The translations under genes were made by a program, and so were the position numbers. 64,000 nt of DNA. Source: Tepidiforma bonchosmolovskayae (lineage in GTDB: Bacteria > Chloroflexota > Dehalococcoidia > Tepidiformales > Tepidiformaceae). Position 1 is the stretch's first letter, and every line of letters begins with the position of its first letter. The DNA is taken from positions 1,674,001 through 1,738,000 of the forward strand of contig NZ_CP042829.1 of NCBI RefSeq assembly GCF_008838325.1, read 5' to 3'. Under the pieces are notes generated by a model, which searched no databases, had not been told where the DNA came from, and saw only the letters and a list, made by a program, of their open reading frames with translations. Shown here piece by piece: positions 18,101 to 26,370 of the stretch.

Positions 18101-19414
18101 ATGGCCGTCGCCCGCAAGGCCCCCCGCGCCCCCGACTGGCGCCGCAACCTCGTCTTCATCTGGATCGGCGTCTTCGTCGGCCTCATGGGCGCCAACTTCG
18201 TCTTCCCCTTCATCCCCTTCTTCATCCAGGACCTCGGCGTCACCGATGAATCGCGCGTGGCCTTCTACACCGGCATCACCGCCAGCGCCACCGGGCTTTC
18301 GCTCACGCTTACGGCACCGCTCTGGGGCTCCCTCGCCGACCGCTTCGGCCGCAAGCCGATGTTCCTCCGCGCCCTGGTCGGCGCCGGCCTGCTGATCGGG
18401 GTCATGGGCGTCGCCCAGGCCGTCTGGCAGCTCATCATCCTCCGCTTCCTGATGGGCGCCTTCGCCGGGACCATGGGCGCCGCCGCCGCGCTCGTCGCCG
18501 CCACCACCCCCAAAGAGCAGGTCGGGCGCGCCCTCGGTACCCTCCAGACCGGCCAGTTCACGGCCAACATGCTCGGCCCGGTACTCGGCGGTATCGTCGC
18601 CTCCAGCCTCGGCATTCGCGAATCCTTCATCTTCTGCGCCGCCCTCTACGCTATCGCCGCCGTCCTCGTCTTCCTCTTCGTCAACGAAACACCCGTCGCC
18701 GGCGGCGATGCCGGCCCCGCCGTCCGCCGCAGCGAAGGCTCCCTCCTCGACAACCTCCGGGTGGTCATCGGCGAACGGCAGGTCGTCCTCGTCCTGCTCT
18801 TCCTCTTCGTCCTCTGGCTCTCCACGACCTTCGTCCGCCCCGTGATGCCGCTCAGCATTGATAACTTCGCCGCTGCTGCCCCCGGCGACGGCCACGTCCG
18901 CCTCGAACTCCCCGGCGCTTCGTGGAACCTCCGCAAAGAGGCCGCGACCGGTTTCGTCTTCGCCGTCATCGGCCTCACCAGCACCATCGCCGCCCTCTCC
19001 GTCGCCCCCCTCGGCGAGCGATTTGGTTATCGCAACACCGTTGTCGCGGCGGCGGTCGTCACCGGCGTGCTCTACCCGCTGGTCGCCCTCGCCCACAGCC
19101 TCACCGCCTTCATGCTCCTCTTCGGCGCAGTCGGCCTCTTCCAGGGCGCGATGGTCCCGGGCACCAACGCCCTCATCGCCGCCGGCACCCCCGATGGCAA
19201 GCAGGGCAGCGCCTTCGGCCTCGCCGCCAGCATGCAGTCGATGGCGCTCCTCATCGGGCCCCTCGGCGGCGGCTTCACCTCAGGCGTCGCCGGAATCGGC
19301 GCCGTCTACGTGGTCATCGGCATCATCCTCATCCTCGCCGCCCTCGCCGCCGCCATCCTCGTCCGCGAGCCCGAGGTCTTCGCCGCCCGGCGCAGGGCCG
19401 CGGCCCGCGCCTGA
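18101..19414 (+). CDS. MFS transporter
   Basis: A 437-residue major facilitator with about twelve predicted membrane segments. The loop 2-3 signature GSLADRFGRKPMF lies near residues 76-88, after LVFIWIGVFVGLMGANFVFPF (TM1). A periplasmic-type insertion (~245-270, with AAAPGDGHVRLELP) separates two of the later helices. It resembles multidrug-type H+ antiporters, but the substrate is unknown. ATG 18101 is chosen because the basic N-terminus and TM1 follow directly; the frame upstream crosses the palindromic regulatory region and is not coding-like. Confidence 0.87.
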   Translation: MAVARKAPRAPDWRRNLVFIWIGVFVGLMGANFVFPFIPFFIQDLGVTDESRVAFYTGITASATGLSLTLTAPLWGSLADRFGRKPMFLRALVGAGLLIGVMGVAQAVWQLIILRFLMGAFAGTMGAAAALVAATTPKEQVGRALGTLQTGQFTANMLGPVLGGIVASSLGIRESFIFCAALYAIAAVLVFLFVNETPVAGGDAGPAVRRSEGSLLDNLRVVIGERQVVLVLLFLFVLWLSTTFVRPVMPLSIDNFAAAAPGDGHVRLELPGASWNLRKEAATGFVFAVIGLTSTIAALSVAPLGERFGYRNTVVAAAVVTGVLYPLVALAHSLTAFMLLFGAVGLFQGAMVPGTNALIAAGTPDGKQGSAFGLAASMQSMALLIGPLGGGFTSGVAGIGAVYVVIGIILILAALAAAILVREPEVFAARRRAAARA

Positions 19415-19441
19415 CCGGCACCTTCCGCCGCAGCCCGCCGC

Positions 19442-19456
19442 CCGGTACAGTTCCGC
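19442..19456 (+). promoter_or_regulatory. Repeated extended -10-like 15-mer (copy 2)
   Basis: Identical 15-mer to 13605-13619, with TACAGT at 19446-19451, in the 76-nt gap between the MFS and luciferase-like genes. Confidence 0.4.
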
Positions 19457-19490
19457 TCACCACACCCGCATGCTCCGGAGGCCCCTGCCC

Positions 19491-20435
19491 GTGCACGGCG
19501 TTACCGTCGGTGTCCATATCGTTGCCCGCACCGCCCCCGAACTCGTCGACGGCATCGTCGCCGCCGAACAGGCCGGCGTCGAATGCGCCTGGCTCACCGT
19601 CGGCGGCCTCGCCCCCGACCCCTTCGCCGTGTTCGGCGCCGCTGCCATGCGCACCTCGCGCATCAAGTTCGGCACCAGCATCGTCCCCACCTTCCCCCGC
19701 CATCCCCTCGCCATGGCGCAGGGCGCTGCCGCCGTCGATGCCCTCGCCCCCGGCCGCCTCCGCCTCGGCGTCGGGCCCAGCCACAAGCCGGTCATCGAAG
19801 GCACCTGGGGCATCCCCTTCGAACGCCCGCTCGAACACCTCCGCGAGTACCTCACCATCCTCAAAGCCATCCTCGGCACCGGCTCCATCGCCTTCGAAGG
19901 GAAGCGCCTCATCGCCCGCGGCTCCATCGGCGGCCCCACCGGCGTAACCGTCATGGCGTCCGCCCTCCGCGCCAACGGCTTTCGCCTCTGCGGCGAACTC
20001 GCCGACGGCGCCATCTCCTGGGTCTGCCCGCTCCCCTACCTCCGCGACGTCGCCATCCCCGCCATCCGCCAGGGCGCCGAGAAGGCCGGGCGCACCCCGC
20101 CGCCCCTCGTCGCCCACATCCCCGTCGTCGTCTCCGAAGACGCCGACGCCGTCCGCGAAGGCGCCCGCCGCCAGATCGGCATCTACCCGCGCGTCCCCTT
20201 CTACCAGCAGATGTTCGCCGATGCCGGCTTCCCCGAGGCGCTCGAAGGCCAGCTCTCCGACCGGATGATCGACGCCCTCGTGGTCCACGGCAGCGCCGAG
20301 GCGGTCAAGGCCCGCCTCCGCGAGGCCCCCGCCTTCGGCGCCGGCGAAATCCTCGCCATGCCCATCCTGCCGCCCGGCGACCGCGAGGCCCTGCCCCGCA
20401 CCCTCGCCGCCCTCGGCGAACTCGCCGCCGAGTAG
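19491..20435 (+). CDS. LLM class flavin-dependent oxidoreductase
   Basis: A luciferase-like (beta/alpha)8-barrel oxidoreductase using FMN or F420, 314 residues. Family features: an AEQAGVECAWLTVGG strand-helix, IKFGTSIVPTFPRHPLAMAQGAAAVDALAPGRLRLGVGPSHKP (the canonical LLM block), and a later VHGSAEAVKARL domain. GTG 19491 is preferred over ATG 19470, because CCGGAGG lies 10 nt before the GTG and the product then starts directly on the first barrel strand. It is followed after 62 nt by a crotonase gene, so a role in acyl or terpenoid degradation is possible. Confidence 0.88.
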   Translation: MHGVTVGVHIVARTAPELVDGIVAAEQAGVECAWLTVGGLAPDPFAVFGAAAMRTSRIKFGTSIVPTFPRHPLAMAQGAAAVDALAPGRLRLGVGPSHKPVIEGTWGIPFERPLEHLREYLTILKAILGTGSIAFEGKRLIARGSIGGPTGVTVMASALRANGFRLCGELADGAISWVCPLPYLRDVAIPAIRQGAEKAGRTPPPLVAHIPVVVSEDADAVREGARRQIGIYPRVPFYQQMFADAGFPEALEGQLSDRMIDALVVHGSAEAVKARLREAPAFGAGEILAMPILPPGDREALPRTLAALGELAAE

Positions 20436-20497
20436 CCTCCCGCCGCCGCACCGCAACCCCCTACAATCCTTCCAGCCTGCGCGAAAGGACCAGCCCC

Positions 20498-21307
20498 ATG
20501 TCTGACGTTGTCCTCACCTCGGTCGAAGACGCGGTCATGGTCATCACCATGAACCGCCCCGAATCGCTCAACGCCATGACCCCCGAGATGCTCGATACCC
20601 TCGCGGACGTCGCCGCGAAGGCCGCCGCCGACCCGGCCATCCGCTGCGTGGTGATCACCGGCGCCGGCCGCGCCTTCTGCGCCGGCGGCGATGTCAAAGC
20701 CATGGCCGCCGCCAACGAAGCTGCCGCCTCCTCCGGCGGCGGCGGAGGCCTCGTCTCCCGCGTCGACGTCCTCCGCCAGCAGGAAGAGGTCTCCCGCCTC
20801 CTCCACGAGATGCCCAAGCCCACCATCGCCGCCGTCAACGGCGTCGCTGCCGGCGCCGGCCTGAGCGTCGCGCTCGCCGCCGACCTCCGCATCGCCAGCG
20901 ACCAGGCCCGCTTCACCACCGCCTTCGCAAAGGTCGGCTTTAGCGGCGATTTCGGCGGCACCTGGCTCCTCCAGCGCCTCGTCGGCCCCATGCGCGCCCG
21001 CGAACTCTACTTCCTCTCCGACGTGATCGATGCCGCCCGCGCCCTCGAGCTCGGCATCGTCTCCCGCGTCGTCCCCCACGACCAGTTCTGGGCCGAGACC
21101 ATGGCCCTCGCGAAGCGGCTCGCCAGCGGCCCCACCCTCGCCTACGCCCGCATGAAGGACAACTTCGTCTACGGCGAAACCAACACCTTCGCCGATACCC
21201 TCACCCGCGAGGCCGAAAACATGATCGCCAGCGGCCAAACCGAAGACCACCGGAACGCCGCCCGCGCCTTCGTCGAAAAGCGCGAACCCGTCTTCCACGG
21301 CCGCTGA
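20498..21307 (+). CDS. Enoyl-CoA hydratase/isomerase family protein
   Basis: A second crotonase-fold protein, 269 residues. Oxyanion-hole blocks GAGRAFCAGGDVKAM and NGVAAGAGLSVALAADLRIAS are clear. The position that usually carries the second acidic residue reads FSGDFGGTW, with Asp rather than Glu, as in some isomerase-like or ring-degrading members. A Gly-rich insertion (SSGGGGGL) follows the first loop. GAAAGGA precedes the ATG. A terminator hairpin follows closely. Confidence 0.88.
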   Translation: MSDVVLTSVEDAVMVITMNRPESLNAMTPEMLDTLADVAAKAAADPAIRCVVITGAGRAFCAGGDVKAMAAANEAAASSGGGGGLVSRVDVLRQQEEVSRLLHEMPKPTIAAVNGVAAGAGLSVALAADLRIASDQARFTTAFAKVGFSGDFGGTWLLQRLVGPMRARELYFLSDVIDAARALELGIVSRVVPHDQFWAETMALAKRLASGPTLAYARMKDNFVYGETNTFADTLTREAENMIASGQTEDHRNAARAFVEKREPVFHGR

Positions 21308-21309
21308 CC

Positions 21310-21330
21310 CGCGCAGCCCTGCGCGCTTTT
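21310..21330 (+). terminator. Rho-independent terminator after crotonase
   Basis: A six-bp GC stem (CGCGCA/TGCGCG) with a 4-nt loop starts 3 nt after the stop codon and is followed by CTTTTCG. Confidence 0.6.
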
Positions 21331-21346
21331 CGTTAGAGTACGCTGA

Positions 21347-22687
21347 ATGACCCCGCAGTCCGCCCCGCGCCCGCTGCCGCCTGCCGCCCGCCTTCTTCCT
21401 GGCGGCTGGTTCTACGGCTGGTACGTCGCCATCGCCTGCTCCCTCCTGATGATGGTCGGCGTCGGGGTGGGCTACTACGGTCTGCCTATCTTCCTCAAGC
21501 CGCTCAAAGACGCCCATGGCTGGTCAACCGCGCAGGTCAGCTGGGCGCCCGCCATCTACTTCTGCGTCTCCGGCCTCACCGCCGCCATCGTCGGCCCGTA
21601 CGTCGACAGATACGGCCCGCGCCGCTTCATGCTCATCGGCAGCCTGATTAACGGCGCCAGCGCCGCCATGATCGGCATCGTCAACGAGCTCTGGCAGCTC
21701 TACGTCGTGTACTTCGTCTTCGCCGTTGCCTTCGGCATGTCGAGCAACATCGCCGTCAACGCCATCCTCGCGCGCTGGTTCATCCGCCGCCGCGCCCTCG
21801 CGATGAGCATCTCCTTCACCGGCGTCTCCCTCGGCGGCGTCATCCTCGCCCCCATCGCCAGCCGCCTCATCGATGTCGGCGGCCTCGAACTTGCAACCCC
21901 GATCCTCGGGGCTCTCGTCATCATCACCTCCATCCCGGTCATCATCGGAGTCATCGTCTTCGACCCCCGCGAAGTCGGCATGCTTCCCGACGGCGACACC
22001 GCGGCATCTGTGCCGCCGCCCGCGCAGCAGGCGCTCCTCGCGACCCAGATGCGCACCTGGACCCGCGCCGAGGCCGTCCGCACCATCGGCTTCTGGGGGA
22101 TCCTCGTCGCCTTTCTCCTCGTCCTCATCGCCCAGACCGGCTACGTCGTCCACCAGGTCACGTTCCTCGAAGACCGCCTCGGCTCCCGCAGCGCCGCCGC
22201 CTTCACCATCTCCGTCACCGCCTTCGGCTCCATCATCGCCCGCCTCGCCGTCGGCATCTTCGCGGACAACGTCGACCGCCGCCTCCTCACCGTCATCCTC
22301 TTCGTCGTCCAGGCCACCGCCATCCTGCTTATCATCCACACCGAAAGCATCGCCGCGACCTGGGCGCTCACTCTCGTCTTCGGCCTCACCATCGGCAACG
22401 TCTACATGATGCAGTCCCTCCTCGTCGGCGAAATCTTCGGCATGGTCTCCTTCGGCACCGTCTTCGGGCTCATCAGCCTCGCCGGCCAGGTCGGGAGCGG
22501 CCTCGGTCCCATCGGCGTCGGCATCATCCACGACGCCACCGGCGGCTACACCGTCCCCTTCACCATTACTGCGGCCCTCACCTACCTCGCTGCCGTCGCC
22601 ATCCTCTTCGCCCGCCCGGCCCGGTCCCGCGCTGCCGAGGCCGCCGTTCCCGGGTCCGCCCTCCGCTCCCCCTCCGGCGCCGACTGA
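21347..22687 (+). CDS. MFS transporter (oxalate/formate antiporter-like)
   Basis: A 446-residue, ~12-TM transporter. After a Pro-rich cytoplasmic N-terminus, TM1 carries GWFYGWYVAIACSLLMM, and LPIFLKPLKDAHGWSTAQVSW and GPYVDRYGPRRFMLIGS follow. This arrangement is typical of the monocarboxylate/oxalate-formate antiporter branch of MFS. It probably moves a small organic acid; substrate unproven. TAGAGT lies 7 nt before the ATG. The gene is flanked by hairpins on both sides, so it is probably monocistronic. Confidence 0.85.
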   Translation: MTPQSAPRPLPPAARLLPGGWFYGWYVAIACSLLMMVGVGVGYYGLPIFLKPLKDAHGWSTAQVSWAPAIYFCVSGLTAAIVGPYVDRYGPRRFMLIGSLINGASAAMIGIVNELWQLYVVYFVFAVAFGMSSNIAVNAILARWFIRRRALAMSISFTGVSLGGVILAPIASRLIDVGGLELATPILGALVIITSIPVIIGVIVFDPREVGMLPDGDTAASVPPPAQQALLATQMRTWTRAEAVRTIGFWGILVAFLLVLIAQTGYVVHQVTFLEDRLGSRSAAAFTISVTAFGSIIARLAVGIFADNVDRRLLTVILFVVQATAILLIIHTESIAATWALTLVFGLTIGNVYMMQSLLVGEIFGMVSFGTVFGLISLAGQVGSGLGPIGVGIIHDATGGYTVPFTITAALTYLAAVAILFARPARSRAAEAAVPGSALRSPSGAD

Positions 22688-22688
22688 C

Positions 22689-22718
22689 CCGATAGACGCC
22701 TTCCTCCGGCCCTATCGG
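22689..22718 (+). terminator. Hairpin after MFS gene
   Basis: Seven-bp stem CCGATAG/CTATCGG with a 16-nt loop, starting at the base after the stop codon. No T-run; a weak terminator or 3' structure. Confidence 0.4.
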
Positions 22719-22767
22719 AACCTGCAATCTGCACCGGCCGATAACTCGATGAACCCCGCCCGTCTGC

Positions 22768-22779
22768 GATACTCGGGAT
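22768..22779 (+). promoter_or_regulatory. Leaderless-type -10 hexamer GATACT
   Basis: GATACT (22768-22773), 6 nt before ATG 22780, no Shine-Dalgarno. Confidence 0.45.
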
Positions 22780-23394
22780 ATGGACGTCGTCTATCCGCCA
22801 GAACGAACGTTCGTCACGCGCACCGGCACCGCCATGCGCCTCCGCCCGATGCGCCCGGAGGACGTGCCGAACCTCTTCGCTTTCCACGAGCGCCTCTCCA
22901 TCGAGTCGCTTCGCATGCGCTACTTCACGCCCCGCCGCCGGCTGACCGAGGAGGTCGCCCGCCACCTCTGCACCGTCGACTTCCGCGACCGCGCCGCTTT
23001 CGTCGCCAGCCCGCTCGACAGCGACACCATCCACGGCATCGGCCGCTACGAGCGCGACGCGCCCCGCTCCGCCGAGGTCGCGTTCATCGTCGAAGACGCC
23101 CTCCAGGGCCAGGGCATCGGCCCCGCCCTCCTCGCCCGTCTCGCCGAGCACGCCCGCGGCCAGGGCATCGAGCGCTTCACCGCCGCCGTCCTCAACGAGA
23201 ACACCGCGATGCTCGCCGTCTTCCGCAGCTCGCCCTTCCGCCCGCAAATCACCGTCGAGCACGACTGCGCCTTCGTGAAGCTCGACCTCACCGTCCTGCC
23301 CGAGCCCGCCGCCCAGGCGCAGCGCTCCCTCGTACAGAAGGCCCCGCACCGCAGCCTCGCGCCCGCACCGCGCCTGTTGGCTGCCCAGGAGTAG
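22780..23394 (+). CDS. GNAT family N-acetyltransferase
   Basis: A 204-residue GCN5-related acetyltransferase domain. The acetyl-CoA pyrophosphate-binding motif is DALQGQGIGPALLARLAEHA (~110-129), preceded by strand SAEVAFIVE. The N-terminal block GTAMRLRPMRPEDVPNLFAFHERLSIESLRMRYF is typical of the GNAT domain found in Pat-type protein acetyltransferases. The C-terminal 40 residues are a low-complexity tail. It may acetylate protein lysines or a small molecule; no direct evidence. Confidence 0.83.
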   Translation: MDVVYPPERTFVTRTGTAMRLRPMRPEDVPNLFAFHERLSIESLRMRYFTPRRRLTEEVARHLCTVDFRDRAAFVASPLDSDTIHGIGRYERDAPRSAEVAFIVEDALQGQGIGPALLARLAEHARGQGIERFTAAVLNENTAMLAVFRSSPFRPQITVEHDCAFVKLDLTVLPEPAAQAQRSLVQKAPHRSLAPAPRLLAAQE

Positions 23395-23410
23395 CGCATC
23401 TCCCCGCGTG

Positions 23411-23444
23411 CTGCGGGCAGGCGATATGCCTTCGCCGCCCGCAG
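23411..23444. other. GC-rich hairpin in intergenic gap
   Basis: Arms CTGCGGGC/GCCCGCAG (8 bp) plus an inner GGCGA/TCGCC (5 bp) after a one-base bulge and a 7-nt loop. It lies 16 nt after the GNAT stop codon. No T-run; it may be a terminator or RNA-stability element. Confidence 0.5.
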
Positions 23445-23528
23445 CCGCCCGCAAGATCCGCTGGCCGTGCGCCATTCCGCCGCGATATGGTGGATTTGCT
23501 TGAGCCCCGGGGCCGGGAGGTCGAAAGC

Positions 23529-24305
23529 GTGAGCGAGCTGCACCACCTTCGGACCATGGCGCTGCCGGCGGCCCTGGCCGCTGCCGCTGCCGCATTCGTC
23601 CTGGTGAGCCTTGTTGCCGAGGGCGAAACCCCGGCCCCGATCGAACTCCGGTCGCCGCCGTCGCTGGAACAGATGCAGCGCGATACGGCCCACCTGCCGG
23701 GAGAAAAGGTGTTCGTCATCGATCCGCCGCCGTCCGAACCGGCAGCGGCGACAACCAGCGGCCCCTACCGGTTCCTTGGCCCCGGATTTACCGGGTTGCT
23801 CGGGGTGCACCAGGCGTTTCCTGTCCCCGCCCAGGGCCATCGCTCTGCCGATCCCGCCTTCCTTTCGGCCTCGCCGCTCTACCTGCCGCTCGAACAGGAG
23901 CTCCCCGGCTGGACGCTCGTCGGGGTCCATACCGGCGACGGCGACTCGAACACCGTGCTGCAGCAGGTGTTCCGCAACGGCTCCGGCGACACGATCCGCA
24001 TCACGCGCATCTACCGTGCCTATTTGCCGATTGATGTCCTCGAACCCCGCACCGGCCCGGGAGCCACCATGCGGCTCGAACGGATGACCGTTGACGGCCT
24101 CCCGGCCTACGCCCTGGTCCGGACTCCGGCCAGCCCAATGCCGCGGCCCTGGACGTACCTCTCCTTCGTCGATGGCCCGATTGAAACCGTCATCGATGCC
24201 GAAGGCTTCAACCTGGAGCAGGCGCTCGACCTCGCGAAACGCATCCGCGGGCAGGAGACTGCCGCAACTCGTGCCGGAAGCCAACCGCCTGGTGCGCGCT
24301 CGTAG
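23529..24305 (+). CDS. Exported/anchored hypothetical protein (258 aa)
   Basis: Not assigned to a family with confidence. A hydrophobic Ala-rich segment near the N-terminus (ALPAALAAAAAAFVLVSLV) is a signal peptide or anchor, placing the rest outside the membrane. The C-terminal region (RITRIYRAYLPIDV... and DGPIETVIDAEGFNLEQALDLAKRI) resembles the DUF4367-type domain of exported proteins. GTG 23529 is chosen because GGGAGG lies 8 nt upstream; ATG 23487 is the alternative. Codon usage is mixed, with many CTG, GCG and GTG codons, unlike the C-ending usage of neighbouring plus-strand genes, so this gene may be acquired or recently inverted. It overlaps the next gene by 14 nt. Confidence 0.65.
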   Translation: MSELHHLRTMALPAALAAAAAAFVLVSLVAEGETPAPIELRSPPSLEQMQRDTAHLPGEKVFVIDPPPSEPAAATTSGPYRFLGPGFTGLLGVHQAFPVPAQGHRSADPAFLSASPLYLPLEQELPGWTLVGVHTGDGDSNTVLQQVFRNGSGDTIRITRIYRAYLPIDVLEPRTGPGATMRLERMTVDGLPAYALVRTPASPMPRPWTYLSFVDGPIETVIDAEGFNLEQALDLAKRIRGQETAATRAGSQPPGARS

Positions 24306-24795
24306 CCTCGCCCTCCTCCCGCTCCTCCTCCTGCTCGGCGCCTGCACCGGCGGCTCCGGCCCGGGCGACGTCGCGCCCTCCGGGTCGCCTGCCCCATCGC
24401 CCGATGCTCCGCCGCAGTCCGTGCCGGGCTACACCCCGCCCCCCGTAACCGCCGCGCCCGTCACGGCGACACCGACGCCTCCTCCGGGAACCCCAACGCC
24501 CACGCCGCCTCCAACGCTCGCGCCCGCCGCGTCGCTGCCCCCAGCGGCCGAGGATGCGCTCCGCGCCTACCTCGCGGGGAGGGGGCTCACCCTCGCCGGC
24601 GCCTGCCTCGCCATCACCGCCGACCCCGGCGAGACGGCGCACTGCTACCTCGTGCTCGAAGGCTCCACCCTCGAGCGGATGCGCCTCGTTGTCGGCCGCT
24701 GGGCCTCCGGCCGTGCGGTCGTCGTCACCCTTGAGTGCGGCCCGGCCGGCACCTGCCGCATCACCGAGGTCGCCGGCCCCGCCGGCTCTCCGTAG
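24292..24795 (+). CDS. Lipoprotein with Pro/Thr-rich linker (167 aa)
   Basis: A lipoprotein signal peptide is clear: a short basic start, LALLPLLLLLGAC with lipobox LGAC, then a Gly/Ser stretch. About 60 residues of Pro/Thr/Ala linker (PTPPPGTPTPTPPPT) precede a compact C-terminal domain of ~85 residues with three Cys (GACLAI, AHCYLV, GPAGTCRITEV). I do not recognise the domain. GTG 24292 with GGAAG upstream is chosen over GTG 24271. It overlaps the preceding exported-protein gene by 14 nt, so the pair is probably an operon for two surface proteins. Confidence 0.68.
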   Translation: MRARSLALLPLLLLLGACTGGSGPGDVAPSGSPAPSPDAPPQSVPGYTPPPVTAAPVTATPTPPPGTPTPTPPPTLAPAASLPPAAEDALRAYLAGRGLTLAGACLAITADPGETAHCYLVLEGSTLERMRLVVGRWASGRAVVVTLECGPAGTCRITEVAGPAGSP

Positions 24796-24801
24796 CGGGG
24801 C

Positions 24802-26310
24802 CTACTGCGCCAGCCGCAGCCCCAGGTTGATGAGTGCCCGCACGCTGTAGCCGCTCGCACCCTTCGTCACCCAGCCCCGGTCCGACGACATGTTGTCCAC
24901 CCCGGCGATGTCGAGGTGCACCCAGGGCGTCTTCCCCGCGAACGGCTCCAGGAACTTCGCCCCGACAATTGTCCCCGCACCCCGGTTCCCGGCGCCGACG
25001 TTCCGGCAATCGGCCACATCGCTCTTGATGTACTCGTCGTACTCCTTCCACATCGGCAGCCGCCAGGTCTTCTCTCCCGCTGCCGCAGCCGCCGCCTCCA
25101 CCTCCCGGCAGAGCGCATCGTCGTTCGTCATCAGCGCGTAGCACACGTCCCCGAGCGCCGTCGTCACCGCCCCGGTCAGCGTCGCCACGTCCACAATCCG
25201 CTTCGCCCCCAGCTCGTTCGCCCAGCAGATCGCGTCCGCCAGGACGAGCCGCCCTTCCGCATCCGTGTTGATCACCTCGATCGTCCGCCCGTTCATCGCC
25301 CGCACCACGTCGCCCGGCTTCGTCGCGCTGCCCGAGGGCATGTTCTCCGTGCACGGCGCAATCGCCAGCACGTTCAGCTTCGCTCCCAGCCGCGCCAGGG
25401 CCCACGCCGCCGTTATCACGTTCGCCGCGCCGGTCATGTCCGCCTTCATCGCTTCCATATTCGCCGCCGGCTTGATGCTGATGCCGCCGGTATCGAACGT
25501 AATCCCCTTCCCCACCAGCGCGAGGTCCCACCCCTCGCCGCCCCGGCCCCGGTAGCCGAGCCGGATCAGCTTCGGCGGCTCGGCGCTCCCCTTCGCCACC
25601 GAAAGGAGCGAGCCCATCCCCTTCCGCTCCATATCCGCCCGCTCGAGCACCTCGACCTCCATCCCCGCCTGCCGCGCCAGCTCCGCCGCCCGCTCCGCCA
25701 TCACCGACGGCGTCAGGTGGTTCGAGGGCTCGTTCGCCCAGTCCCGGGCGATGTTTGTCGCCTCCGCCAGGATCGACCCCCGCTCCGCCGCCCGTGCCAT
25801 CCCCGCCACCTTCGACGCGTCGTGCTCGATGATCACCACGTCCTCGATCTCCGCCCGGTCGTCCCCCGCGTTCGACTTGTGCTTCAGGAACTGGTAGCCG
25901 CCGAGGATCGACCCCTCCGCGATCGCCTGCGCGCACGCCTCCGGGTCGAGCCCGGCGATCCCCGCTCCGTGCGCAATCGTCGCAATCCGGCGGATGCCCG
26001 GCTTCCGCAGCGCGCGAACCACGTTCGCAGCAAGGTTCCGCACCGCGTCGATGTCGAACTCGTCGCGCGCGCCCAGCCCGGCTACCAGCACCCGCGGCGC
26101 AGGCATCCGCCCCAGCGTATGGATCGTCACCAGCTCGCCGGCCTTGCCCCGCAGGTCGCCCGCCGCAATCACCTGCGAAATCGCGCCGCCCAGCGCCATA
26201 TCTACCGCGCCGGTCCCGCCCCCCGGCATGGTCACGCCTTCAAACAGGTTCACGACGACCGCGTCCGCCGCCGCCCGGGTGATATCGCCTTGCTCCACTC
26301 GTACCTTCAC
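24802..26310 (-). CDS. pepA: Leucyl aminopeptidase (M17)
   Basis: A two-metal cytosolic aminopeptidase, 502 residues, as usual for the family. The C-terminal catalytic domain carries VGKGITFDTGGISIKP (active-site Lys and metal Asp), KADMTGAAN (metal Asp), and the hallmark NTDAEGRLVLAD with Asp and Glu metal ligands and the catalytic Arg. The N-terminal macro-like domain spans ~1-160. Start GTG 26310 is chosen: it opens the family N-terminus (VRVEQGDI) and has GGGGACC upstream. The open frame continues far upstream but lies antisense to the PAP2 gene. It is divergent from that gene. Confidence 0.95.
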   Translation of the reverse strand: MKVRVEQGDITRAAADAVVVNLFEGVTMPGGGTGAVDMALGGAISQVIAAGDLRGKAGELVTIHTLGRMPAPRVLVAGLGARDEFDIDAVRNLAANVVRALRKPGIRRIATIAHGAGIAGLDPEACAQAIAEGSILGGYQFLKHKSNAGDDRAEIEDVVIIEHDASKVAGMARAAERGSILAEATNIARDWANEPSNHLTPSVMAERAAELARQAGMEVEVLERADMERKGMGSLLSVAKGSAEPPKLIRLGYRGRGGEGWDLALVGKGITFDTGGISIKPAANMEAMKADMTGAANVITAAWALARLGAKLNVLAIAPCTENMPSGSATKPGDVVRAMNGRTIEVINTDAEGRLVLADAICWANELGAKRIVDVATLTGAVTTALGDVCYALMTNDDALCREVEAAAAAAGEKTWRLPMWKEYDEYIKSDVADCRNVGAGNRGAGTIVGAKFLEPFAGKTPWVHLDIAGVDNMSSDRGWVTKGASGYSVRALINLGLRLAQ

Positions 26311-26370
26311 GTTCCGGTCCCCCGTCGCACTCCCGGCACCCTGCCGGCGTGCTACCTTGAAATCAGCATT

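Noticed and set aside
24916..26370. N-terminal extension of the PAP2 gene over pepA
   Set aside because: It is antisense to the well-supported aminopeptidase and Arg/Pro/His-rich. The real protein begins at 26371 or 26410.
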